DNA from: Strigops habroptila
Taxonomy: Eukaryota; Chordata; Aves; Psittaciformes; Psittacidae
Direction of reading: 5' to 3'
Assembly (NCBI RefSeq): GCF_004027225.2
Contig: NC_044279.2
Location: forward strand, 52,352,744-52,416,743
Length of the DNA stretch: 64,000 nt
The position numbers were made by a program, and so were the translations under genes. The notes beneath the pieces are model-generated. The model worked only from the letters and a program-made list of their open reading frames with translations. It did not search any database and was not told the origin of the DNA. Of this stretch, positions 35,901-48,200 are shown piece after piece; within the stretch, counting starts at the first letter, position 1, and each line of letters opens with the position of its first letter.

Positions 35901-38636
35901 ATATCTGAATAGGAACAGGACCCAGGGGCAATGCAGCTCTTTCAACAGTCCTGCCTGTATGTTCATGAACTACCTGTACCAAGAGACTGGCAAATAGCAA
36001 AGAGATGAAATCTCCAGAGGACTGAAGGTAACATAGACCTCACTGTGTTTCCTGGCCTGCAGGCAACACACTTTCAAAATCAAAAGTGTTGCCTCATGCC
36101 AGCCCTGCCTGACTGTAGACTCAGTTAGAAGTCCATTGAATCTCTTTTACAAGGCTTTCCTGAGCATGGCTGTGCACCATGACAGCGGATGTGTGCCATG
36201 TTTTCAGCTTTCCTACCTATGAACACCAGAACACCTACTAACACTCTAGAGGTAACTGGAGTATCAATAACATTAGCGCTGATAACTCCAGAGCAGCAGG
36301 AGGGTCTTCAGGGAGCAGGGTGAGGTATTTGGAAGGGTATTAGGTGAAGCATGCTCTCTGTCATATCAGGGACATGGAGAAAATGTGTCTGCCATTAGAC
36401 TCATCCGTGGGCAGTAAACGATTTGGGGATTCATAATTGTTTCAGAGAATAATTCTCGCCTCCACAGGAAAAGTCCATCCAAAAATCACAAAGCAGTTCA
36501 ACCACGATATGCCATTTTTCAAATTACCAAGGAAAGGAAAAACAGTGAAGGAAGATCAGACTGATCCTGTCTTGCTATGGCTTCTTTCTAGTCTCTGTAG
36601 CTAAGAGAAACATATTATTATTACATTAGAGAAGCACAGTGCTTGTGCTGCCAGTGCAAAATGTGGCTAACATTAGAGGACTATTTCCTTAAGACACTTT
36701 GGGCCCCTGCCTCAGCCTCTTGCCCTCTAGCAAGTTCTAGCAAGCTCTGTGATTTGGACCACTGTTCCTTTGTAAACACGTCAGCACTGAGCTGACATGG
36801 TCTGTTGATCTTGATATCTATGTTTCCATACAGAGCTGGCTTGGGTAATTCTTCCCAGAACTGCACCCTATGCTTGTACCTACAGTTTCCTATGGGGAAA
36901 AAATATACATATATTTTATTTTTGATCAGTCCCCATTGCTTTTTGGTTGTAAATTCACAGCAAGGACTTTATTTGCTTGTGAGTACAATATACTCCAACA
37001 CTAAGATCACTGCTGCCAGAGAATAAGTGAAAAATCGTCCCAAAAATGGATAGGTGGAATATCGCTCAGGGATCTCCACTTCCTTGACACTAAGATACAA
37101 ACACTGAAGACTTTTAAAACAAGTAGTTTTGGAGGAGGCTGAATGAGGTTATGAGAGTAAAGTGAGCTGATAGAAAGCATGATATTCTACAGAGATGATC
37201 TTTATAGAAGGATGTAGAGATCTTAAAGGTTCTGGAAAATCCAAAACCTAAGATCATTCTAACTGTCCACCTGGTAAGGGGTTCTTTTGACTATTAAAAA
37301 AATAATAAATTATATAAATAAACAGAGGAAGATACTAAGTTCTCCATGTCTTACATCAAAGTTAGCATGTTTTGCACAGCACTCACAAAATTTTACTTTC
37401 TAGAGCTGCAGTGGATATACAGTTAAGCACTCTCAAGTGGATGAAAGTTGGATGAAGTACCACAAATGAAGGACAAAAAATATATCCAGCATTGTTTCAA
37501 GCTGAGAAGAAGCATGTAAGCAGCTACCAGAAAGGAAACAGTGTTCAACTAAGGCTTGTTAATCTTCTGATTAATTAAATACAACTGACATTAGTATTAT
37601 ATGTACACTTAGCATGCGGTTAGATTTTGATCTTGGCTACAGGCTTTCCCACATCTGTCCCACACAGTTTTTTCTTTTTCTCCCTGCTGGCTGCCCGCAC
37701 TGATGACTGGTAAAATTAGAGCTGAAGAACATCTCAAAACATCCAGACAGTTCTATACCATCCCGTCTTCAGCCATTATAATATTTTGCCTCAAAATCCA
37801 CAGAGGTGGCTTTCCTTCCTAGTGCCATGAAGTGCCCTACTAAACCAGGAGCCAAAGCCCATATTCTTTTACACAAATGGACAATCAAAATCATGCTCTG
37901 ACTGGGTGTTTTGCCTGAGTCCTGATGCATCTATTCCCCATTTTTATATGCATCTTTATCACTATAACTTTGTTCTGGTTTTGCCAGTGACTGTCACATA
38001 TTCTAGCCACCTGGCACCTGTTTTCCTCCTTAGTTTCAACTTGGGTCACTTTACAGAGCCATAATCTGCATGTATCTGGGGGAGGCTGGTGCTTGTGGGC
38101 AGCTGGGAGGACAAGACTGTAACTCAGGAGGAGAAAATCTTGCAGTTGTTTGAAGGATGGAAGGGCAGGCCTTTATCTTGCATCAAAGAGGATGGCTTTG
38201 AATGGAAACTCAACTTCTCATTTTAAATATTCCTTTGAACTGGGGAATGACATGCATAGTCCGTTCCTAAGAATAGCATCCTTTTATATTTTTTTTTTAG
38301 TTCTGAAGAAACCTATTTCCGCCCAAGCATAGTATCTCCTTCACTTTTAACATTGAACATTATTTATATCAGAAATACAGATTCAGGAAAGAAAAGATGG
38401 AATTGATCTCATTGAAATGGATTCCTAGATTAATACCTCTACTGACTTATTTTACCCCCTTCATTTCAGCTCTGTGTTGAAGGTAATGTCCTCATTGTCT
38501 CTGCTTACTGCCCTTTAGTTCACACTGTAGTATGGTCTCACAGCGTACAACTGGGATTACTTTTAGGGGAAAATAACCTGGAAGAGGCATCCAGAGCTAT
38601 ATCTGAAGGGTTCCAGTCATTAACAGGCTTTAGTCC
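32911..38636. other. Intergenic DNA, no gene seen
   Basis: ORFs at 32945-33253 (+), 35314-35589 (+) and 35411-35701 (-) do not resemble known proteins and have no supporting exon structure. The sequence is unique-looking with average composition. Confidence 0.6.
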
Positions 38637-38720
38637 TGTCATGGTTTGAGCCCACCCGGTAACTTGGAACCATGCAGCCGCTCGCTGACTCCCCGCCTTT
38701 TCCTCCCCCCACTCCCGGAA
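38637..38720 (+). mobile_element. Probable LTR remnant of an avian endogenous retrovirus
   Basis: This is a sharply GC- and C-rich island in AT-rich DNA. It starts TGTCATGGTTTGAGCCCA (38637-38654) and continues through ATGCAGCCGCTCGCTGACTC into a C-rich CTCCCCCCACTCCCGG block. The start, with the conventional TG, and the GCAGCCGCTCGCTCACTCC-like core match a dispersed LTR type I recall from bird genomes. Only the first 80 bases or so are kept. There is no internal retroviral coding sequence, no matching second LTR and no clear target duplication. Confidence 0.45.
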
Positions 38721-41700
38721 GTCCAGAGAACCAGGTTGGATGTAGTCTGAAGGAACCCACCTCTCAAATGCTTGTAAGGTGCCCATCTGAGCTGCATCAT
38801 GGTGTGTACTGCTTGCTCATGTAAGCATAGAGGCAACATGAACTGCCATTCAGACATTTTAACATATTCCTAACATCACAAAATTTATATAATAGCTAAG
38901 GGTTTTGAATAGCTTAATCAGCAGTTTATGGAATCAGATTAAAATCTGCAATACACATAGCCTGTAGCAAGACATGAGAAATTTCTGACCACAGAAGAAA
39001 AATGCTGAAAAAGGCCCAGATAGATAGAAAAGTTTCAGATGGAAATTACTAGATCAATATGCTAGTACCAAGGAAATCTCTATATGATAACAGCACTCAA
39101 ATGCTTTAAGCATGTTTGCATTATTACAAAATTGGCCAGCTTTTGTGGTATCTGAGCATACTGAATCACCACATGGTCAGAATCTTGAAACTACAGTTCA
39201 TAACAAATTACCATGTCCTTCACAAACATCAATGCGTAAGTAATGCCTATTTTTTCTCATCACTCTGGTATATTTTAAGAAAATATGATGGTTAATTGAA
39301 AATAGATATTTTTTCCATATGGCCTGGACAAAGTTTTGGATAAACAGAAGACTGAACCGTCTGGAAACAACAGATGGCAGTGTTTTAAAGATGAAGAGAT
39401 GAAAGCTTGGATAACCAGTGCTGAACGTCAGTAGTAACGTGTGATGGAAGCAGTACATTTACATCTGGAAATTTAGCTCTGCCATAATTGTATGAGATGT
39501 ACATGTGGTCGAAGTAGAGACCTTTTTTAAAAATTAAGAGGAAGAAAATGAGCTACCTGTCATATTCCAGCAGCCAGACACACAGTCTCCTTGTACGTAA
39601 TTTCAAAAGTATCTCTTATGGCTGTAAATAATGTTCCCAGATCAACTGACAGACACAAAAGAGTTTATACAACCACTGCAAAGGCTTAACCAGTTTCTAT
39701 TATCTATTTACTTCAAATCCTGTGAGAAACATTCAAAATAGGACAGGAATGGGAAATGTAAAAGGAATATAAAAAGGTTCAAATGCATGTGATAACTATG
39801 GTATGTAATACATAAATAAACAACCTACCTCATCCTTTTCCATTTACCACAATCTGGCACATTTCCATAACTAGTTACCACGTAATAGAATGCATTAACC
39901 ATGCACTTAGCCATTATTAAAAGGCCTATTTCTTTGACACTTTGAGATGAGTATAGATTCACTTGAATAATACCATGCATGGCAAAGGGAGAGCTGGTCT
40001 CAGTTTTTACAGCAAGTTATGCTAATATAGAAAGGAGATCCCAAGACAGCTCAAAGGCTGGCTGGAATAATGCTTCGTTCCCTCATTATAATGCTCAGCA
40101 CTATTTCTGAATAATTTTTTTGTGGGATATATAACATTTTACAGAGCAACTTCTAAGGTAGAGAAGGAAACAATCCACCTTTTACATTTCTCTCTGATAA
40201 TTTGTACTTATTTTTGGAAATGGGAGAAATGGGTATTGGGGGAACAGAAGCAAGTCAAACTGATCTGAGCTAACAACAAGAGAGTCATTTGGTTTAAATC
40301 TTCTTACTCACATTTACAACAGTAAACTTCTTTCAGTTGCCCCAGGCCAAGGATCCGACCTATACAACACTTTCTGTCAAGAAAGAGTATTAATATATAC
40401 TTAGCATACATGTATAGGAATGGTAGTTTGAGAAATAGAGCTAAGTCCTCTAAGACTACGTCAAGAGAAGAAAGGAGGAGGGAAATATAATATTGTCATT
40501 TGCTCTCACAACTATGTGTAGAGCCTAAGATGGGACAATACTGCCATGTTTATAACAGAGGAAATGACAAAAATCAGACACTGGACTTGCTTGTATGTAG
40601 AGGTCAGGCGTCTCCAAGCAAGAGCCTATTCAGCAAGCAGTGCTGTCCCTAAAGTGCTACGTACAACACCTCAGGCAGCCCACCTGCAAATGTTCAGTTC
40701 TGCTAGTGCAGATAATACTCCAACTCCTTTTCTCAGATGCTCTGACATTGAGATTCTGGGGATAACACAAGGCAGATGTGCACAGGGGGAAAGATAAAAA
40801 TCTTTCTGTGCCTTTTTGTGCTTTCTTTATCTCAGTAATGTGGGATAGCTCTGTTTCTGCCTCAGCTGAGAAGGAATGGACACAAAATATTCTTTCTACC
40901 CTCATCTTTTTGGACAGAGGCAGAAACAAAGCTACCATGCATTCCTGGTATTTCTATTCCTGTTTTATTGTTTAGGCTTTGCCTTCAGTTTCAAGACGCA
41001 ATTCCTTCCTCTTTCTCTATACACAGACTGTTAATATACAGTCCATCACTCATAGCTGGATGCTTGTGTTAAGCCACAGCAGGAGATCTGTTCACACTCT
41101 TATTTTAAGTACAGAATGACTTTTTTGAGAATGTACAAGTTAGTGTGGTTATAGTTTTATTCAATAGTCATATGATTATCATTAATACAGTTCAGTGCTC
41201 ACATTAAGAGAAATTATCTTAAAATTCAACATGTCTTGCACATACTTTTTTCCAATAAAACTAAGAATTCGAATATGCTTTAACTTTTTGGGACTTTTTT
41301 GTATTAGCGTTCTTGAATTTGTTTTAGGTTTAACAGTAAAGTTTTAATTTCCTTAACTTGAAATGCACGGGGTTTTTTGATCATTACAGTATTTTTATAA
41401 CACCATTTCTTCATGTGTTACTGGCATAAGCTCCCAAACCTTCTCCCAGCTTCATGTAGCTTTGTGTCCAGGAAGCACACAAACCACGGATATGCACAAG
41501 CACATCCTAAAAAACCATCCTTCCTGAACAGTAGCATTAGAAAATTCAGTAACAGCACAGATTTACTGTGCTGTGGATAGAAGTACATTTTGTATTTTAA
41601 TAGAAACCTATTAAAGTTTCTATAGTGTCCAAGCATAACGTTGGATTGTAGCCTGTTCTGCATTTAATATTCACCAAATGCCACACAGGCATTTTGCACA

Positions 41701-42763
41701 CTTATATCTCACCTTCACTTTGTGTTTTGTTTTATCTCATTTATCAAGCCAGAGTAATTCTGCAAAGTTAACTGAAGTTACCCTGGGTTTACACAGAAAG
41801 GGAGCAGGAACAGATGGGGAGTGTGTCTCAGCAGCAGCACAGAACATGGGATCTGTATTTTCTTATCTTTTTTTTGAGTGAGAGTCTCCTCTCACCTCCG
41901 CTTTTTTTATGTGGCTGATTTTGCCAGTGTCTGGGGGAGGTGAACAGGTGGCCACTAAAAAGGGGCGTCTGGTCTTCATATCCATGATGCTGTACTGAGA
42001 AATCATGCGTTGCCTTCAGCATATGCATGTTTTAAGCCATTTACTAGCTGTTGGGTTGAAACCCATTAGGGTTTAGGCAAGCCTTGTTAGCAACATCATA
42101 AGGGCTGCCTAGATGGCTTGAGGAGCAAGACTGTGACTAATAGATTTCCTCAGGATCAGATTATAGATGTTAATTGCATCTCTCTTTAAAATGCAGAGAA
42201 AAATCCTCCAGTAAATGCGGTCTTGTCAGTAGAGTTGAAATATCTAAAATTTTTTCCAAGAATCGGAGCCTTTTTCTCTTTCAAACAGGCAAAATCAGGT
42301 GTTAGCCCCTTGGATTCTAAAGAGTTACACCAGCAACAAAGGTAATTGTAAGATAAGACAGACTCCAAACATCAGAATTTACAAGGTGTTACAGTTCAAA
42401 TGACTTTCAGACTTTGCATTAGCATCAACTGTATCTCCTTTTCATTGAATTTATCCACTAATTGTGTATTTCATTCAAAAGAGCAACCAGATTGGTTTCA
42501 TCTGTTACATGTTGCATGGGCCAAACCCCAGGAAAATATTTCCCTTGGCTCATCCCAAGAAAAACATTCACACACGCTGTTTATTTTGATAGTCTCAAAT
42601 ACTACTTTTATCTTATGTTTTAGCTAGATATTCCTTTAAACTCCATGTTCTGATTCCTTGTCCCTTTGGTATTTCTTAATTAGGCCTGGTGTCTAATTCA
42701 AAAGGAATTATTTATTTCACAAATCCCACCCTTTTCTGTCACAAACATCTACAAGCAAAACAC

Positions 42764-42777
42764 TTTTTTTTTTTTCC
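42764..42777. repeat. Poly(T) run
   Basis: Fourteen or so consecutive T residues. Simple sequence with no associated element recognised. Confidence 0.7.
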
Positions 42778-45177
42778 CCAAGTTGGTATTAATTAAAAAT
42801 TATTTACAGACATTCAGAGCAGAATCCTCGTTCAGCAGCTTTCCCAGTATGCTTCCTTGAGATGTGCCATCAGTGCCCTGCTAGGATGTGCTCTGCAAGA
42901 CAGTAATGCCTGAATGACTGACATGGTTAACTATGTGACAACTTGAAAATGGAAATGTTTATGTCCAGACATAGACTCTTCTATAGATATAGACTAATTA
43001 ATAGTGTCAAACATCTCTCTGTTCTTCACTCATATCTCTTGCTCACTGTTTTGCTTTCCCAGTCCTAGACAGAAGGTATGGTCCTGTACAGCTTGGGAAG
43101 GTCTCTACGCAGTTGTTTGTTCCTGCAGTTGCAGCCAACAGCTGTAAAATGCTATGTGAGCACGATGTCCTGCCTCCTTGGCGCTCTTCCCTTCCTGATA
43201 TGCTAACTCTCATCACTCAGATGTCTTCTGCTTTTGCTGAAGGGGAAGGGGGAGGGAAAGAAAGCGAAGAGCTGTGTTTACTTCTTCATAGCAGGTGTCC
43301 ACATTCCTCGTGTTGCCCCATGCACTCAGATATAAGTGCACATCTGCACACACACTTGAAGCCTGTGGATGGTATGTGGGAACCTTTCCATTGCCTTTCT
43401 CATACATCCTTCTCCAGATGTAGCTGGAGAACAGACCTCTCAGCTCCGTCTGTGACTGCAGCTGATAGATGCCACATTGGACCTCAAGGACACACCTGAC
43501 TAAAGGTTTTTTTTGTGGAGACAAGGCATCCATTGCCTTTCCAAAGGTTTTGAACCTGATGAAGGAGAAGAGACATTTTTATCAAAAGGAAGAGAAAACT
43601 GGAAACCATACAAACCTTCTGGGGTTACCTGCAACAGAAAGAACCACTGCTGTCTATAATGCACTACATAGACCATCGTTTGCCAGGGCTGATGCAGACC
43701 TGACTTCACATGTGCATGCATCAATGTGATCACAAATCACAGCTGAGTACCTTGAAGCTGAGGCAGACCCACTAAAGGAAATGACAAAAGGGCTTCCCAC
43801 ATGGTCCCTGGCACTCACATGGGTTTGCTGCTTGCCCCAGGATGGAAGCCCCAGCACAGGAGCCATGTTTCTACTACTTGCATGCTCCACCTGAATCACT
43901 GGTAGTAGCCTGGCCAGCCATGGATTTGGGGCAGCTGTGCTGTCAAAAGCTAGCACCAGCACCTCTTTCCATTCAGCTCCTCCCACCTGATAAGCACAGA
44001 CAAACAAAAGGTTTCTGTGAAAAATACCTTTTAAAAAGGAGGCAGTTTTAAAGGAGCATAGCATCTTTGCAATATTTTTCTTGGGTTTTTATCCCTGCCA
44101 GTGGGGATGATCACATAGGGCTTGGATATGATAGCACAGGGCTGAGTCTCAGCTTTAGGAGTTAGGGAAGAAGCAAAAAGAAGGGCTGACTTCCCCTGAG
44201 CTTGGAGGAGGAAGGAGACCCTCCTCCTCACTGTCAGCAGGGAAAGGAGCCATGCTCACAGATGTTCCCCTTTCCCTTAAGCTGGGTGTCACAGACTTCC
44301 TGGGCCAGTGATGGGACACAGGCCTCATCGATGTTGCTGGTCGGCAGCCGGAGGCTTCTGTGATAAATAGGTCCAGTTAAATAACCACTGATTTGAGTGA
44401 GAGGTCAAAAAAACAAATGTTGTTTTGGTTTTTGTTTTGCTTTGTTTGTTTTTTTCCTAGAAGATGTAAACTTGGGGCAAAAGGAAAGAAAGAAGTCCAG
44501 CATAATCCCAAATGAAGACCTTGGCATTATTTTGGCTCTTGAGGTGCTACAGTGTCTCCCAAGAGCTGCCGCGCAGATGATTTGTGCCTGTGCAGGGCCT
44601 CCAGCCGTGTTTCCTGCAGCACACGATGCTCACCGGGATGCATGACCGATTTGTAAACAAGGTAACATACAGCACACGCAGAGTCAGGAGAGAGGGGCAG
44701 TAGAAAACAACAGGCTGAACATCATATGGAATATGTAAAGCTTGTCTCATTGAATACTTTTTCACAGCATTAGCTTTTGTTGAAGGATTAAGCTGTCCTA
44801 ATCTCTGCTAAAGCCAAGTTATAATTAATCTACCTTCCTGGCTTTGGAGAAAATCCCAAGTGGTTATTTTTCTTCCTCTACTTAGCTAATTTAAAGAAAA
44901 ACAACCCAAAACCTTCTTTCAGGGTCAGTTACATGAAAAGTATTTCTGACTGAACTTGAATCCATGGAGTAGCTTTGGAAGTACTTTCTCCTCTGATAGT
45001 TTATGAATGTGTGCGCATTTCATGTCCTGCCTCATGAATTTGTCCACCTCCATTGAGTACCCTAGGTACGTAACATTGTTTTCCTTCTGTTTTCTTGCTC
45101 CATCTACTGGAACCAGTTCTACATGGTATTTTAAGGGACAAGTCACATGATGAGTGTATTTATTTATTCTTGTTTAG

Positions 45178-45200
45178 AAAAAAAAAAAGAAAAAAGAAAC
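45178..45200. repeat. A-rich run (AAAAAG-type)
   Basis: About 22 bases of A interrupted by single G residues. Simple sequence. Confidence 0.7.
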
Positions 45201-48200
45201 CTCTTAATCCAGTCTTTACAGTTTATTTGTTTTAGTTTTATAACAAAGTGCACAGTTTGTAAGCTAAATCTCCCCCTTTTCAGGCTCTTAATCAGAGCCC
45301 TGACAGTAAGAATACTCTTCTAAATCTAAATGTCCTCAGAGGTTTGTGTTCTTACTGACCTTCAGTGTTTCCAAACTCTCATGAAAATATGTTGTTGTTT
45401 CTCAAAAGATTATATGTAGCAAATCAACAACAAGTAAAAAAATTCTCCCAGCATCAACAGAAGGATGCTTTGTGGAATTAGCTGAACTTTGAATTTTGAA
45501 CCAGTCATATTTAACTGTCGTTTTCAAAATAATAATTAAAAAAAGCTTCAGAACAGATGGAAAAGAAGCTAAAAAATGAGATGCCAGAGGAAAGTTTACA
45601 CCACACCTGTAAGAGTCAAGATAACTTTATTGTCATTATTGTTTTTCCCTTATTTAAAGAAGTAGCTACTGGAAAACCTTTTGGAAAATAATCTTATTAA
45701 GAATTGGCTCATTAGGATAGAGCTAACTTCCAGTTTAAGTGCTGGGTTGAAAATGTTAGAAGTTCCCTCTGTATGTGCTCAGTTAAAGCCTCTACAGTTT
45801 ACTGAATGGACTAAGATATTTTACACAGGAAAATTTAGAAACACTAGCACTAGTGAGTATTTTCCTCTGATCCTGTTATGAGAGTTGGAGCTCCAGCAAA
45901 GGATGAGGCTATGGACTGCAATAAAATATTGGTAAGTTCCAAAACATAGGTGTCTACCAACAAACAGCATGCAGACACCTTTATTTGAACAAGAACAGCT
46001 TGTTCTCACAGCTTCACAGGGCTGTTCTCCTGCTCCCCTAGTTCCACCTCCTTAATCAGCTTCTTTCTAGTTTTAAAAACTTTAATTTTCAGAATTGTCT
46101 TTCCCAAAAATGCGTGGTTCATCTAGAAGGCTGCAATAGTCTTTCCAAGGTGGATCACATTACCTCCTGTTTATTCACACCCTGAACTTACTGAGATCAA
46201 ACACTATAGCATGGGATAACACGCACCCTGTAACCAGAAGTTGTGTGTCTTACATAAAATATGTAGATTTAGCTATATTGTGGATCAATATTCTTTCATA
46301 TTTAAATTCAAGGGTCATAGTTTTCAAAAGTGAATCATGGTTGTGTCTGCCTTAAATTCATGCCACATGGAAGCTCAGAATGATAACTGTTTTGAAAATA
46401 GAGTTTACTAAAGCCAGCCCTAACAAGACATCAGTATGAATGTAGGCAAAATTGCTAGAGAGTTTTGAAGAGTGATCCCATCTGAGGAAAATGCAGGGTC
46501 AAATCCCAAACTGCTGACTGCCCACATTTTCCGTAGCATTGACATAGTAGGACTTACTGAAGACCATAGCAATGTAAGAGCTTGCTGTGGATGCACGTTT
46601 CTCTACCTTACTGGTTGAAAGATGTACCTAGAGTTGCATAGAAGAAACACTCTCTGATCAAGGGGGTATTGAAGCCAAAAGCATTCCACTGTTTGCAGTG
46701 AGGTTTGAATCTGGGGATCTTGTCTCAAGTGGCCATATTAGAGACAGATATAACATAACCCTAGGATAGTAATTAGTTTGCTCATTAAAACTGTATCTGT
46801 AGAACTAGAACATCAGTGGGAATAGCTTAGAAAATGCTGTCCATGCGAGTAGCAGAGTTATTATTATTGACTTTCTTAAGAATCAGGAAAAAAAAAGCTT
46901 CAGGATTGTGCTGACAAGCAGACTGAAAATACACATAAATAAAAAGATTTAATTACATCATTATGTATGAATAAAATGTATTATCGGGCTGTCTCTGGAG
47001 TTGTTATGGAATTTGATTGATTTTAACAATTTCATTGGTGGTGTGAAAGAGGCAGTGAAGCAGCCTGTTAATTAACGCAGTGATTAATAATTTAATAATC
47101 AATCAATAATTGAGTACTTTTGCAGATGATGGGCAAAGGGTAGGAACTGTAGGGGATATTCAGGGTTTTGGTAGTACGGAGGGATTTAAGAAGGGTTAAC
47201 TCACATTTAATAAATAACTAAAGCAAGAACCTGCCTTGAACAGGTTGCACATAGGGCATACAGAATATATACTCGTTTTCTTGCTGCAAATATTCTTCAA
47301 CCTCCATTGTTTGTGGGCCTTTCAGATGAACCATGTACTGATGTACTTTGCAATGTAAGAACTTGGAGTTCCAGTGTACACCCTCTTCCTCTCTCTGTAC
47401 CTCTAAGTGCAATAAGGGCACTTTCTACTGTTATATCTGAAATATATCTGGTATATCCTGTGTACTGGACACACAAGGTGTCTTAACCAGTATATGGTAT
47501 GGAGGAATTTACCTACAAGAATAGGTCACAAACAAAACTGGTTCATATTTTCTTCTCAAAAGCAAAAGAATTAGGCCAGACGGGGAATACGAAGACCATC
47601 TGTGCCTAATTAAAGGGTGAGACTGCATAACAGCAACAGATGTTACATTATTATAGTCAGAAGAGTTTATTGCTAACAGTGGTAAATATTGTACATGTTG
47701 AGTTGGGTATTTCCAAGCAGTAATTTAACAGACATACATCCACACAGGCTACATTTTTTTTTTCTGGACTACATTCATTAGTTTTGAATGTCATGAAAGG
47801 TCAAATTGCAGAAGAGGTCTAGGTAACAGTATTTTCTGCATACTGAGAATGCTGAGGACTGAAAAGGAAGTAATACCCATCAAAAAAGGCATCTAGTGCC
47901 AATGATTAAAAAGAATGGGCAAGTCTGCATGAGGAAGGCATGACAGAAAGAGCTAACATTTCTGCAGCTTCACTCAGTTCCTGAAAGCCCTCTTTAAAAC
48001 TAAGCATAACCACTGTGAGTGGATTCATCTGCCTGCATGGGTCAGATGGATTCTGTGGCTGATGGTATTTAAGCATAACATGACTCAGGAGCAGGCAGCC
48101 CCTTCAAATCTGGGTCAATTTCTTCTAAATAACTTCTGAAAGCTGTTTGAAACTACCTGTGCCAACAGTCCAGTGAAGAAGCTGTGGTAAGTGGAGCAGC

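Noticed and set aside
43113..43499. 128-codon His/Cys/Ser-rich ORF, considered as a zinc-finger-like protein
   Set aside because: The spacing of Cys and His does not form any finger pattern, and there is no supporting exon structure.
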